NCBI GenBank assembly: GCA_052180195.1
Contig: CP197469.1
Reading direction: 5' to 3' (one strand)
DNA from: Gottfriedia sp002574545
GTDB taxonomy: Bacteria; Bacillota; Bacilli; Bacillales; Bacillaceae_G
DNA length: 64,000 bases
The notes below the pieces were generated by a model. The model saw only the letters and a program-made list of their open reading frames with translations, was not told the DNA's origin and searched no databases. The translations under genes and the position numbers were made by a program. This document shows, one piece after another, positions 44,004-53,099 of this stretch. Positions within the stretch are counted from its first letter, which is position 1. Every line of letters begins with the position of its first letter.

Positions 44004-44975
44004 TTAGCATAAGTTCCAATGTTTACGGATAAATCTGCTAACCTCCGATAAATTCGTATTGTTTGCGATAGTTCTGAGTACAGGGATTGCTTGAACATCA
44101 TCAAGCTGAATGGGAATGGGAAGCTGTGGGTTGAGGCGGAAAAACCCTTTCCCGAGCAATTGAGAGCTCATCAATACATCAGCTTCTTCCGTCCCTTCAA
44201 CGGTGATCGTTAAAAGAGGAACTGCCGGTTCGTGCGGTTCTTGTAGATTCGGAGGAATAAATCCCCAGCTTGGTGCGGTACCAATAACTTGATTATTGCT
44301 ACTGAAAAATCCCCATTCACTGGTGTCCTTTTGAATACTATATGGGAAGAATCCGGTGCCGATTGATAAAAGGGCAATTTTGCTGAGTTCTTGTTTGCCT
44401 TTTTGTACGGCAAAGGAAATTCCTACAGTACTCGGATCATTGGCGACCACAGCTCCATCAATAAAATGTTTGAACGCAGGAAAATAAGCTGGAAAAGCGC
44501 TGCTAGCCAACGCGACATCGATTACCTTATGCTCCAAATACGGAGATTCAGGAAAATTGTTAAAGAATACAGGGGTCCAATGCCCTAATTTACTGTTGGA
44601 TAAAGCAAACGCTGGAACGACGACTCGTTTATGCAAATCTTTTAAACGGAGATTTTTGGGAAAGAAAGAACTTAATACTTTGATTAATCCTTCATTTTTA
44701 TATTTTGTAGTGGTTAAAGGTCCACCAGGTTGTGGAATGCTAAAAATTTCCTCGACCGTATCTACATTGAATGCAGCATTAATTTCTTGCGGTGATTTTC
44801 CGCTTGCCAACCCTAGGGCAATAATTGATCCAACAGAGGTTCCGACAAGCAAATTTGTTTTTTTAATCAATTCGGGAAATTTTTTGTCACTGGTCAGTCT
44901 TGTTAGAAGTTGGCTGCTTAAAGCTCCTCGAACCCCACCACCATCAAAAGTTATCACACGATATTTTCTAGACAA
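44004..44975 (-). CDS. Patatin-like phospholipase
   Basis: A patatin-fold lipid hydrolase with a Ser-Asp dyad: oxyanion loop TFDGGGVRGALSSQLLTRL, nucleophile serine in LLVGTSVGSIIALGLASG, and aspartate in HFIDGAVVANDPSTVG. All are intact in 323 residues. There is no signal peptide, so it acts in the cytoplasm on membrane lipids. The start is TTG 44975 with GGTGG seven bases upstream. Codon use and base content are visibly more G+C-rich than in the neighbours, suggesting transfer. Patatin-type lipases occur as effectors in several antiphage systems (for example CapV), but no cyclase partner is here. A defensive role is only inference. Confidence 0.88.
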   Translation of the reverse strand: MSRKYRVITFDGGGVRGALSSQLLTRLTSDKKFPELIKKTNLLVGTSVGSIIALGLASGKSPQEINAAFNVDTVEEIFSIPQPGGPLTTTKYKNEGLIKVLSSFFPKNLRLKDLHKRVVVPAFALSNSKLGHWTPVFFNNFPESPYLEHKVIDVALASSAFPAYFPAFKHFIDGAVVANDPSTVGISFAVQKGKQELSKIALLSIGTGFFPYSIQKDTSEWGFFSSNNQVIGTAPSWGFIPPNLQEPHEPAVPLLTITVEGTEEADVLMSSQLLGKGFFRLNPQLPIPIQLDDVQAIPVLRTIANNTNLSEVSRFIRKHWNLC

Positions 44976-45002
44976 TGAAACACCACCAATCTAATTAAAT
45001 CA

Positions 45003-45146
45003 CTATACTTTATTCCCTCTAGTCCAATTTTGAAACTGCACTATACCTATATATTCACATATTTTACTATAATCTGAGCCCACCCCAGAACCACGACCTA
45101 CTTTAATCCATTTATCAATTTTAGATGTTCTCGTTCTTTTTGACAT
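45003..45146 (-). pseudogene. TnsA-like transposase endonuclease fragment
   Basis: A 47-residue frame starting MSKRTRTSKIDKWIKVGRGS and continuing GVGSDYSKICEYIGIVQF. The phrase KWIKxGRGxGxGxDY is the conserved start of Tn7-type TnsA proteins. The rest of the protein (about 200 residues) is absent, so this is a remnant or a small degenerate gene. GAGGT lies eight bases before the ATG, inside the reductase terminator hairpin. It reads away from the end of the reductase gene, just as tnsA reads away from glmS in Tn7. The match is by memory of the motif, not alignment. Confidence 0.45.
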
Positions 45147-45191
45147 AAAAAAATACCTCTTTAGATCATCTCTAAAGAGGTATTTCTTCAC
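45143..45191 (-). terminator. Terminator of the reductase gene, direct repeat copy 2
   Basis: AATACCTCTTTAGA and TCTAAAGAGGTATT form a perfect 14-bp stem with a five-base loop, followed on the minus strand by TTTTTTATG. It ends the B12-dependent reductase gene. The same 49 bases recur at 43034-43082. Confidence 0.88.
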
Positions 45192-45210
45192 AGCTTTTTA
45201 ATACTTACTT

Positions 45211-47742
45211 TTAGATTCCACACTTCAACTGAACTTGACAATTATCACATGTATTACAACCACCATGTTCAACTACAGTACCTGCAAGGCAAATTGGACA
45301 AGTGTCTCCGTTTTCTACACCTACGTTACCAGTTTTAACTTGTGCAGTTTCATCCGTTTCGTTTTTCGTTGTATCATTTATATTTTCAACTGTTTCTAAT
45401 TCTACATCTGTAAAATCATTTTCTTCATTTGTTAGCGATAGTACTTGGGCATCACGAGAACCATCTACATAAACAGTCCCGCCCTTTGCTCCACCTTTGT
45501 GTAATCTTTCATACACTTTTGCTACTTGTTGAACAGAATAACCTTTAGGCGCATTAACAGTTTTACTAATTGAAGAATCGATCCATCTTTGGATAATACA
45601 TTGAACATCAGCATGTGCCTCTGGAGAAAGGTCCATTGTACCAACAAATTGTTCTGGTAGATGCTCAATCATCTCATAAACATTTTCTTCAGTTACTTCA
45701 TATCCATTAGCTTCTAACCATTCAAGTGCGATATCAGCTACAACGGGAATAAATTTACCTAAACGTCCCGAACGGAAGTATACAAAGTTAAAATAAGGCT
45801 CAAGTCCGGTGCTAACATTCATCATTGTTCCAGTACTTCCCGTAGGAGCAATTGTTAATAAGTGCGAATTACGAATACCACTTTTTAAAACTGCTTCACG
45901 AATTTCTTCAGGCATTTTTTTCATGTATCCTGAGTTAATGAAACGTTCGCGTCCATCTTCAAAAGTCGCTAAGAATGGAAATTCTCCCTTTTCTTCCGCT
46001 AATTCAATAGAAGTTTTATAAGCAGTAGTTGCGATTACTTCAAAAATTTGATCAACTAATTTATTGCCAGCTTCTGATCCATAAACTAGTCCACAACGGA
46101 TTAGTAAATCATGTAATCCCATTACACCTAATCCGATACGGCGTTCACCTTTTGCTTGCTTCGTATTCTCTTCTAGGAAATATGGCGTTGCATCGATTAC
46201 ATTATCTTGCATTCTCGTTCCGATTTGAACGGTTCTCTTTAACTTTTCCCAGTTCACCTTACCGTTTTGAGTCATTTCGGCTAAGTTAACAGCTGCTAAA
46301 TTACAAACAGAGAATGGAGCAAGTGGTTGCTCTCCACAAGGGTTAGTTGCAACTACTTTTTGTCCATAAGATACAGCGTTCGTCATTTTGTTTGCATTAT
46401 CTAAGAAGAAAATTCCTGGCTCAGCAGAATAAGTTGCACAAATATTGATTAAATCCCAAAGTTCTTTTGCTTTTATAGTGTGGTACGTTCGTACACCATA
46501 TCCACGTGCAGCCCATTCACGTACATCTCCACATTCCTGCCATTCTTGATCATAAATTAAACGCATTTCATCGTCATAGTTTTCTAAATCTGGGAATTGA
46601 AGCTTAAATTCCCCATCATTTTCAACTGCTTCCATAAAATCATCAGTTAAACAAACAGATATATTTGCACCTGTTAAAAACTCGGGGTTGTGAACTGAAT
46701 ACTTGCCACCGTCTTTAAGCAGTTCTTTTGCCTGTTCAATTTCAGGTGTATTTAAATTTCCTTCTTTTGTTGCAATATGAATCAATGCTTCATAAGCTGC
46801 TTTTTCTGTTGTACTAATAGGTTCAAACTTTAATTTACGCTCTACTTCTTCACGAATTAATTTCGATTTTGTCGTTTGCGCAATATAGCGTAAAACTTTT
46901 GGATTTTGGTTCTTTGATACGATAAACTCGACTATATCAGGGTGATTAACGTTCATCATAATCATTTGCGCTCCACGTCTTGAACCGCCTTGAATAACTA
47001 AATTCGTTAATTCAGATAAATCATGTAACCAAGATACCGACCCACTTGAGCGTCCATTCACACTATAGACAATTGCATCGCGAGGACGCAAGGTTGATCC
47101 GTTTGTCCCAACGCCACCACCACGTGACATAATTTCCATTACCTTTTTACGATGTTCACCAATTCCATCACGAGAATCGTGAATATGAGGCATCACATAA
47201 CAGTTAAAGAATGTCGTTGAAGCACCTGTACCGGCACCAGCCAAAACACGTCCCGCTGGTACAAAAGTTTTGTTTGCTAAAATTTCATAAAACATATCTT
47301 TTACTTCGGAGAATTTTTCAGGAGTTTCTGCAGATGCAAGCCCACGTGCTACACGGTCTGCAATTTGTTCGTAGAAGATTTCAAGTGGTTTGTCTACTTT
47401 ATTAAATGCAACTGTAATGATCGCTCCGTCTTCAAACTGAGAATCTAATTGAACAGTTACTTCTTCATGACGATCATCAATAGCAATTACTTCACCATAA
47501 CCACGACGAGGAAACTTTGGATCGTCCTTATATGTTAGTACAACTAGGTCACCTACACCTAATGTAATTAGTTTAATATCTTTAAATGCGTATCGATCTA
47601 ACATAACCGTTCTAGATACACCTTTAAATGTTGTTTTATGCATCTCTGGATTAATAGGTGTAATCATTGGAAAATGCATTATGTCTTGATTTAATTTCTG
47701 TATATTAGCAGGTAATTTTGCATCAATTATTGTATTTATCAT
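45211..47742 (-). CDS. nrdJ: Adenosylcobalamin-dependent ribonucleotide reductase (class II)
   Basis: A class II reductase making deoxynucleotides with a B12-derived radical, needing neither oxygen nor a second subunit. The ten-stranded barrel shows ATNPCGEQPLAPFSVCNLAA with radical-site residues, GRVLAGAGTGASTTFFNCYV near the nucleotide site, and IAPTGSTGTMMNVSTGLEPY. The C-terminus holds a cysteine-rich module CPICLAGTVVEHGGCNTCDN with a final redox CQVQLKCG. It has 843 residues. ATG 47742 has AGGAGG eight bases upstream. The dyad at 47778-47798 (ATATATCGATATAT core) next to a TATAAT could be an NrdR-like site. No cobalamin riboswitch was seen. Confidence 0.92.
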   Translation of the reverse strand: MINTIIDAKLPANIQKLNQDIMHFPMITPINPEMHKTTFKGVSRTVMLDRYAFKDIKLITLGVGDLVVLTYKDDPKFPRRGYGEVIAIDDRHEEVTVQLDSQFEDGAIITVAFNKVDKPLEIFYEQIADRVARGLASAETPEKFSEVKDMFYEILANKTFVPAGRVLAGAGTGASTTFFNCYVMPHIHDSRDGIGEHRKKVMEIMSRGGGVGTNGSTLRPRDAIVYSVNGRSSGSVSWLHDLSELTNLVIQGGSRRGAQMIMMNVNHPDIVEFIVSKNQNPKVLRYIAQTTKSKLIREEVERKLKFEPISTTEKAAYEALIHIATKEGNLNTPEIEQAKELLKDGGKYSVHNPEFLTGANISVCLTDDFMEAVENDGEFKLQFPDLENYDDEMRLIYDQEWQECGDVREWAARGYGVRTYHTIKAKELWDLINICATYSAEPGIFFLDNANKMTNAVSYGQKVVATNPCGEQPLAPFSVCNLAAVNLAEMTQNGKVNWEKLKRTVQIGTRMQDNVIDATPYFLEENTKQAKGERRIGLGVMGLHDLLIRCGLVYGSEAGNKLVDQIFEVIATTAYKTSIELAEEKGEFPFLATFEDGRERFINSGYMKKMPEEIREAVLKSGIRNSHLLTIAPTGSTGTMMNVSTGLEPYFNFVYFRSGRLGKFIPVVADIALEWLEANGYEVTEENVYEMIEHLPEQFVGTMDLSPEAHADVQCIIQRWIDSSISKTVNAPKGYSVQQVAKVYERLHKGGAKGGTVYVDGSRDAQVLSLTNEENDFTDVELETVENINDTTKNETDETAQVKTGNVGVENGDTCPICLAGTVVEHGGCNTCDNCQVQLKCGI

Positions 47743-48075
47743 CACCTGTTCCTCCTCGCATAGATTATATCGATTTTACCATATATCGATATATAGGTGT
47801 TCTCTTTCTTTACAACACCCATATGTAGTATTTATCCCGTCTCAACAAAATATAAATATACCGACTTAAGAAGTAAAAGTCAATGTAAACGACTGAAATA
47901 AACATATTTAAATTTGCACTTTTCCCTACAAATTTCATTGACAAATAAAAAATATACAAGCATTGCTTATTCATCCTTCCAATAGAAAGTTTGTTCATAT
48001 TATTTTTTGAAAAAGTACTAAATTTACTATTAAAAAGTGTTACAATTTAAAAATAGTAAAGAATGGAGAAATCAT
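47743..48075. other. Intergenic region upstream of nrdJ
   Basis: About 330 bases between divergent genes. It holds a TATAAT (47764-47769 minus) and the ATATATCGATATAT dyad. A 62-residue minus frame at 47810-47998 has no good ribosome site or family resemblance and is not called. Confidence 0.45.
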
Positions 48076-48570
48076 ATGGTAACTTGTAATGAAACTAGAG
48101 TCATTAGAACAAATTTAGTACTGCCCAATGATGTAAATAGTCATAACACTTTGTTTGGTGGAAAATTAATGAATGACTTAGACATAATCGGAAGTATATC
48201 AGCAATGAAATTCTGCCGATCTTCAATTGTAACTGCTTCAACCGATTCAGTTGACTTTCTACATCCAATCACGATGAAAGATGCAGTAATATTTGAAAGT
48301 TATGTAACTTGGACTGGCACTTCATCATTTGAAGTTTTCGTAAAAGTAACTGCAGAAAACTTAAAAACTGGAGAACAGAAAATCGCTGCAACCGCATTTT
48401 TAACTTTTGTTGCATTAGATCAGGAAGGTAACTTAATTAAAGTTCCACAAATTGTTCCCGAAACAGAGGAAGAAAAATTCTTATACCAAGGCGGAGAAGA
48501 ACGCGCTAAAATCCGTAAAAATAGAAGAATCAAAAGTAAGGAATTAGCAGACTTTTTTTACAATAAATAA
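48076..48570 (+). CDS. Acyl-CoA thioesterase (hotdog fold, YkhA-like)
   Basis: A hexameric hotdog thioesterase that hydrolyses acyl-CoA. The signature is RTNLVLPNDVNSHNTLFGGK with the helix-cap asparagine and aspartate region, then CRSSIVTASTDSVDFLHPIT. A C-terminal basic tail (KIRKNRRIKSKEL) is typical of the BFIT/YkhA branch. The frame opens at 48037, but GGAG seven bases before ATG 48076 gives MVTCNETRVIRTNLVLPN, the normal start, and 164 residues. It is followed by a terminator. Confidence 0.9.
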   Translation: MVTCNETRVIRTNLVLPNDVNSHNTLFGGKLMNDLDIIGSISAMKFCRSSIVTASTDSVDFLHPITMKDAVIFESYVTWTGTSSFEVFVKVTAENLKTGEQKIAATAFLTFVALDQEGNLIKVPQIVPETEEEKFLYQGGEERAKIRKNRRIKSKELADFFYNK

Positions 48571-48603
48571 AAAATGGGACGACAAATGTCGCTCCATTTT
48601 TAG
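48571..48603. terminator. Terminator after the thioesterase gene
   Basis: AAAAATGG-GA-CGAC pairs with GTCG-CT-CCATTTTT around AAAT. T and A runs on both sides allow use by the convergent gene too. Confidence 0.75.
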
Positions 48604-48607
48604 TTTG

Positions 48608-49315
48608 TTATACAGTCATTTTCCAATTAGAAAACGCTAACCAATCTTCTCTTTCTTTATATTCTGGAATAATTTTACCGACAAGTCGCCAAAAGGACCT
48701 GTCGTGATTCATATGAACCATATGACACATTTCATGGACGACTACATAGTCAATCACATTTTGAGGAGCCATTGCTAGCTTCCAATTAAATGTTAGTTGC
48801 CTATTTGAATTACATGTCCCCCAGTTTGTTTTACTATCAGTTATCTTAATTGATGATGGCTTCACTCTAAAGTTGCTTTGATACTTCTGAATACTCTTTT
48901 CAACTAATGCTTTAATTTGTTGGTAATAAAACCTTTTAAGTGCTTGTTTAATCCGCTCATCCTCTAGTTGTTTGACAATAATATTTAGTCGATTTCCTTC
49001 AAAAATTACTTGATCTTGCCCAATAGTTTCATCGTGTGAAATTTGTATAGGATATGATTTTCCTAAATAAAGAAATGTCTCACCAAATTCATAAGTCCGT
49101 TCTTTTGGCCCACGAAGTCGCTCTTTCATTTCATTTGATTTTTGAATAATCAACTCCCAGTTCGCTTCTAAAACTTCAATGACACTTTCTTCAGGTGTGT
49201 CTTTAGGAGCTCGAACTTCAACATTCCCATAAGCGTCTATATAAATACCGATTGATTTTTGCTTTTTATATTTTATATGAAAACTAATTGTTTCGTTTAA
49301 ATATGTATGTATCAT
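48608..49315 (-). CDS. YgjP-like zinc metallopeptidase (DUF45)
   Basis: This family resembles M48 peptidases and often pairs with type I restriction systems or stands alone. The 235-residue protein has an N-terminal beta part (FHIKYKKQKSIGIYIDAYGN), then WGTCNSNRQLTFNWKLAMAP and the zinc motif VVHEMCHMVHMNHDRSFW (HExxH, plus a later histidine). All metal ligands are present. The cellular substrate is not known to me. It stands alone between the thioesterase terminator and a DUF5995 gene on the same strand, with about 130 bases between. Confidence 0.88.
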   Translation of the reverse strand: MIHTYLNETISFHIKYKKQKSIGIYIDAYGNVEVRAPKDTPEESVIEVLEANWELIIQKSNEMKERLRGPKERTYEFGETFLYLGKSYPIQISHDETIGQDQVIFEGNRLNIIVKQLEDERIKQALKRFYYQQIKALVEKSIQKYQSNFRVKPSSIKITDSKTNWGTCNSNRQLTFNWKLAMAPQNVIDYVVVHEMCHMVHMNHDRSFWRLVGKIIPEYKEREDWLAFSNWKMTV

Positions 49316-49447
49316 TTATATTCACCTATAATTTTACCCTCTTGATTACTAAGAAATTAGCTACTTTATATAATATACAGTTTTTATTAAATGAAGTGGA
49401 GATTTTTAAAAGAATAATTCAAAGTAAGTCAATCACGAAAGATTCCC

Positions 49448-50263
49448 CTACATTTGAATACCACCAGTTGAATTTGTTTCAAAGCGACTATGATTTAATA
49501 GATGTAAGTTTCTTTCAATATTCTTGGATTCTCGAAAACGAATTGCCCATAAACCAACCTTTAGCATCCAACTACTTGGGCGTGCGACCATATTTCCAAT
49601 CGCTGCAACTTCATTATCCTGTACTTTAATCAGCCTTTCCCACTCACTTTCATTCGCTGCAGCCAGCGTTTTCGCAAAATCCCATGCGTAATTTCGAGAC
49701 TTCTCTAGACTAAAGTTTATGATGGCCTTGGATGCTTTTGGATCAACATGATCTAAAAAACCAATCCAAGGTGAAATTCGATCCATGTCATCCCTTACCT
49801 CATCTACTAATGATGCTAAAACACTATTTATTTTCATAAAGTCATTGTAAAGAGCTAAAATATTAGCGTCTTTGCATACCATTGCAGCAGCTACCCCTAA
49901 ATCCAAATTAATATGAGCATTAATGCCAAGCAACAAATGCTGTAGCAAAATAGATTGACGGTTTTCTGCAAGACGAAAAGCCAATTGCCAACTAAGACTT
50001 AAAGGTTCTCCATTTAAATAGTTTTTAAGTGCATTTAAATAGAAATTGGCAAAATTCACATCCAGACTTTCCATTCTTGCTCCATCTTCAAACTGATTAG
50101 TTAAAATTCCATCTTTCACTTTAATCGTTACCAACCGATATAAAGAAGCAAAATAGCCTAGTTTGCTTTTGGTATTATTACTCATCGAAATAATCTGATC
50201 TAACTGTTCAATTACATCATCGATTGTACTTGCGTTTCCTAATTGCTTTGAAAGACTATTCAT
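49448..50263 (-). CDS. DUF5995 family protein
   Basis: A 271-residue soluble helical protein of the DUF5995 group found in Bacilli and Actinobacteria. Characteristic stretches are GYFASLYRLVTIKVKDGI, LLQHLLLGINAHINLDLGVA, SPWIGFLDHVDPKASKAIIN and YAWDFAKTLAAANESEWERL. The histidine-rich LLGINAHINLDLG motif suggests metal or ligand binding. The function is unknown. GGAG lies eight bases before the ATG. Confidence 0.85.
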   Translation of the reverse strand: MNSLSKQLGNASTIDDVIEQLDQIISMSNNTKSKLGYFASLYRLVTIKVKDGILTNQFEDGARMESLDVNFANFYLNALKNYLNGEPLSLSWQLAFRLAENRQSILLQHLLLGINAHINLDLGVAAAMVCKDANILALYNDFMKINSVLASLVDEVRDDMDRISPWIGFLDHVDPKASKAIINFSLEKSRNYAWDFAKTLAAANESEWERLIKVQDNEVAAIGNMVARPSSWMLKVGLWAIRFRESKNIERNLHLLNHSRFETNSTGGIQM

Positions 50264-50435
50264 TCCTCACGCTCCTAACTTTCGTGAAAATATGTTGTAT
50301 TAAATTTGTTAACCAAAATGCTTTTTGTGTTGAAATGATACTGATAGTTGGGGATATCTTGTCATATTCAGTGCGTCTTTTGAAAATTCCTTCGTTATCG
50401 AGAACACTTTATGAATTTTGCTTTCATAAAAAAAT

Positions 50436-50467
50436 AAAGAGCAACTCATCATGAGCTACTCTTTTGA
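50436..50467 (-). terminator. Terminator after the FtsH-like gene
   Basis: AAAGAGTAGCTCAT and ATGAGTTGCTCTTT form a nearly perfect stem, followed on the minus strand by ATTTTTTT. Confidence 0.85.
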
Positions 50468-50503
50468 TTAAAGTTTGCAACTAAATATCAATTAATAGAT
50501 TTT

Positions 50504-52234
50504 TCACGAATTCTGATCACTCTCATCTAATTTATCAAAATCCTTAAGCAATCCTTGGATATTTTTTTCATAAACAGTTCCAACCTTTACAATAGGCGGC
50601 TCAGGACGCGAACGAGCATAAATGCTTTCGTAAATATCTTCTATTTCCTCTCCTGTTAAGTCGCCTCTTTTTAGCAACTCTTGTGCGATTGAGTGTACGA
50701 AATCGGCGTGATCAGTAACGAGTTTTTTGACTTGGCTCATTTGGTCCTTTAGAAGAAGGTTAATTTTTGGTCGTAGTGCTCTAAGTCCCTCTGCTTGAGA
50801 GCCTAATGCATTCCAGCTGAATAACTCATCACCCATTCCAACTAACCCTAAATATGCACCACCAAGAAGGGTTGCTTGTTGCAAATCAGATGTGACACCG
50901 TTTAATTTTTTGTGAAGAAACTCTTCTTCTACTGCTCTTGCTGCCAAACAAACTTGGATTGCAGCGAGTATTTCACTGTCGCTTCGATTATATCTTTCTG
51001 TTGTTGGCTTAGTTGCAGCCAGACCAAGTGCGTCTCCCCTACGTATAATTGTTACCTTCCATACTCGATCATGTGGTTTTAATAAATATTGAGCTACGGC
51101 GTGACCAGCTTCATGATACGCTACATTTCTCTTCTCATCTTCACTCATGGATCTAAGTGGCTGCTTAAGACCCCACTCATACGTTTCCATTGCATCTCGG
51201 AAGTCAGTATAATTTGCAACTTCAGCACCACGCTGATGAGCAATTACGACAGATTCATTCACGATATGTTTTATTTGTGCTGGACTATATCCAATCGTAT
51301 CAAGCGCAGCTCGCTCTGGTGTTAAAGTTGAATCGATTTTCACCTTTTTTAGATAATATTGGAAAACATCAATACGTCCATCATAATCAGGAGAATCTAC
51401 CCAAAGTTTTCGGTCAAAACGACCTGGTCGTAGTAATGCTTGATCAAGTACATCAGGTAAATTTGTAGCAGCAATCGTCAGAACCGCAGGGCGCTCTGCT
51501 TTCTTTTTACGTAAACCGAGCGAGCGAAGAAATTTAGCTATTTTAGAATTATCAATGTTTGGAGGATCCATTTGCAGTAAAAGTTCATTCAATAATCCAG
51601 AACCCATTCCCATACCGAACAAACCACCACCAGCGGCACCTCCTCCTTGACGGGACATACCAATTGCATCAACTTCATCAATAAAAATGATACAAGCTCC
51701 ATAAAGATTAGCTAACTTTCTAGCCTTTTTGTATATTCCCATTACTTTCAAATTCCCTACACCAAAGAACATATTTTGAAAACTCGGAGCCGAAGCATAA
51801 GCAAAAGGTACTTGAGCCTCATTCGCAATAACTTGTGCAAGATAAGACTTCCCTGTACCAGGAGGACCACAAAGCAGCAACCCACGAATTGCCTCCCCGC
51901 CCATTTCCTTAAATTCTTTCACACCTTTTAGTAAGGTTACGATTCGTTTTGCATTTTCGACAATCTCAGGGTTTCCACGATAATCATCCCACGTCGATCC
52001 GGTCTCACCAGGTAAAATCCAATAAGTACGACCTCTGGCTAGAAACCAGAAAATTGCGACAAACTGGATGATCGCAAGTGAAATCATGACGACAAACTGA
52101 AATAAAAGACCAATAATCGATAATGCTACACTCCAGTACGTTGGCCCTCCTTTTACAAGCACAACGCCGATAATAACAATAATAGCTAACCAAACTAATA
52201 CTCTTCGCCATTTAACCCATTGATATTTTGTCAT
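50504..52234 (-). CDS. FtsH-like membrane AAA+ zinc protease
   Basis: An ATP-driven membrane protease related to FtsH. Two N-terminal helices (VLVWLAIIVIIGVVLVKGG and LLFQFVVMISLAIIQFVAIF) are only a few residues apart, so it lacks the outside domain of standard FtsH. Walker A is CGPPGTGKSYLAQVIANEA, Walker B ACIIFIDEVDAIGMSRQGGG, arginine fingers lie in LRPGRFDRKLWVDSPD, and the zinc motif is VAYHEAGHAVAQYLL. All catalytic residues are kept. It has 576 residues from ATG 52234, chosen since AAGGA lies nine bases before it. The upstream extension lacks a site. It is likely a paralogue beside a normal FtsH elsewhere. Confidence 0.85.
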   Translation of the reverse strand: MTKYQWVKWRRVLVWLAIIVIIGVVLVKGGPTYWSVALSIIGLLFQFVVMISLAIIQFVAIFWFLARGRTYWILPGETGSTWDDYRGNPEIVENAKRIVTLLKGVKEFKEMGGEAIRGLLLCGPPGTGKSYLAQVIANEAQVPFAYASAPSFQNMFFGVGNLKVMGIYKKARKLANLYGACIIFIDEVDAIGMSRQGGGAAGGGLFGMGMGSGLLNELLLQMDPPNIDNSKIAKFLRSLGLRKKKAERPAVLTIAATNLPDVLDQALLRPGRFDRKLWVDSPDYDGRIDVFQYYLKKVKIDSTLTPERAALDTIGYSPAQIKHIVNESVVIAHQRGAEVANYTDFRDAMETYEWGLKQPLRSMSEDEKRNVAYHEAGHAVAQYLLKPHDRVWKVTIIRRGDALGLAATKPTTERYNRSDSEILAAIQVCLAARAVEEEFLHKKLNGVTSDLQQATLLGGAYLGLVGMGDELFSWNALGSQAEGLRALRPKINLLLKDQMSQVKKLVTDHADFVHSIAQELLKRGDLTGEEIEDIYESIYARSRPEPPIVKVGTVYEKNIQGLLKDFDKLDESDQNS

Positions 52235-52415
52235 AAACATTCTTCCTTCTAGGGAATTTTTTGAATATTCTATGAAAAAATCAGCCCATTGGTGCCTAGA
52301 AATATATGTATGCAAAAACTAAATAAATTTGTTCATTTAAACAAAATAAAAAAGCCACTTTTAAATAGGCTTCTTTGTTCGTTTACAAAGTCCAATCTCT
52401 GTCCCCTGTAAACTG

Positions 52416-52443
52416 AAAAGCCCTCCTTAAAAGAGGGCTTTCA
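52416..52443 (-). terminator. Terminator of the small membrane gene
   Basis: AAAGCCCTC and GAGGGCTTT form a nine-bp stem around a seven-base loop, with T-rich sequence following on the minus strand. Confidence 0.8.
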
Positions 52444-52447
52444 ATAC

Positions 52448-52744
52448 TTATTGAAACTTACTAAAAATATCTTTCAAATACTTAATAACAACAGCGATTC
52501 CGCCGATAAAATAAAATGCAATTAAAATCCATCCAGTAGGATCAAGTGCAAACATTGATATTAAAAACTTCAGTGGAAAAATGAAGTATAAAATATCCTT
52601 TAAATAACCAAGTATAAAAGATGTATCGAATGAACCTTTCCAGAATGAACGGATAAATGCTATTACAAAATCAAGAATCATTAATCCAGTAACTGCCCAT
52701 ATAGTATATAGCATCCAATCCGCAAGTCCGAATCCTAAATCCAT
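52448..52744 (-). CDS. Small three-span membrane protein
   Basis: A 98-residue hydrophobic protein with about three helices: WMLYTIWAVTGLMILDFVIA, DILYFIFPLKFLISMFALDP and WILIAFYFIGGIAVVIKYLK. It is somewhat holin-like in size and layout, but without a lysis partner. ATG 52744 has AAGGTGG eight bases upstream. I do not recognise the family. It stands alone. Confidence 0.65.
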   Translation of the reverse strand: MDLGFGLADWMLYTIWAVTGLMILDFVIAFIRSFWKGSFDTSFILGYLKDILYFIFPLKFLISMFALDPTGWILIAFYFIGGIAVVIKYLKDIFSKFQ

Positions 52745-52756
52745 AGTTATCACCAC

Positions 52757-53099
52757 CTTACATCATACTATTCAAAGAAAATAGGCTGGTGATATAAATT
52801 TACTTAATTTTCTGATAACAATTCCCAAACCTTTTAAAGACCGTTGTTCTGTTCTTTATCCATTTGTTTATCATATTAATTTAATAAGATTAATTGCAAA
52901 ATTAAGCCTTTGTTCCCACTTCATTTTTACTAAAATACTCTTTTACTAAAATATTTTTTATACGGGAAGCAGAATATCAAATTTCCTAACTAAACGCCGC
53001 TTTCAAGCTACACAATAGCCCAACTAACGATACCCAAGTTCCCCCATCTGTACTTGAACATAAAATATTAGTAAAAAATATAGAAAGGGAGAAATAATA
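52757..53099. other. Intergenic region
   Basis: 343 AT-rich bases. TTTTACTAAAATA occurs twice near 52926-52955, and a near-reverse TAAAATATTAGTAAAA lies at 53061-53076 before the next gene, which could mark a regulator site. No gene is supported. Confidence 0.4.

Noticed and set aside
45003..45191. Extended 62-residue form of the TnsA-like frame
   Set aside because: The first 15 residues are the translation of the terminator hairpin. ATG 45146 has the ribosome site.
47810..47998. 62-residue minus-strand frame
   Set aside because: No ribosome site at a proper distance, odd composition and no family resemblance. It lies in an AT-rich promoter region.
49288..49629. 113-residue plus-strand frame
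   Set aside because: It overlaps the end of the DUF5995 gene on the other strand, has no ribosome site and resembles no family.
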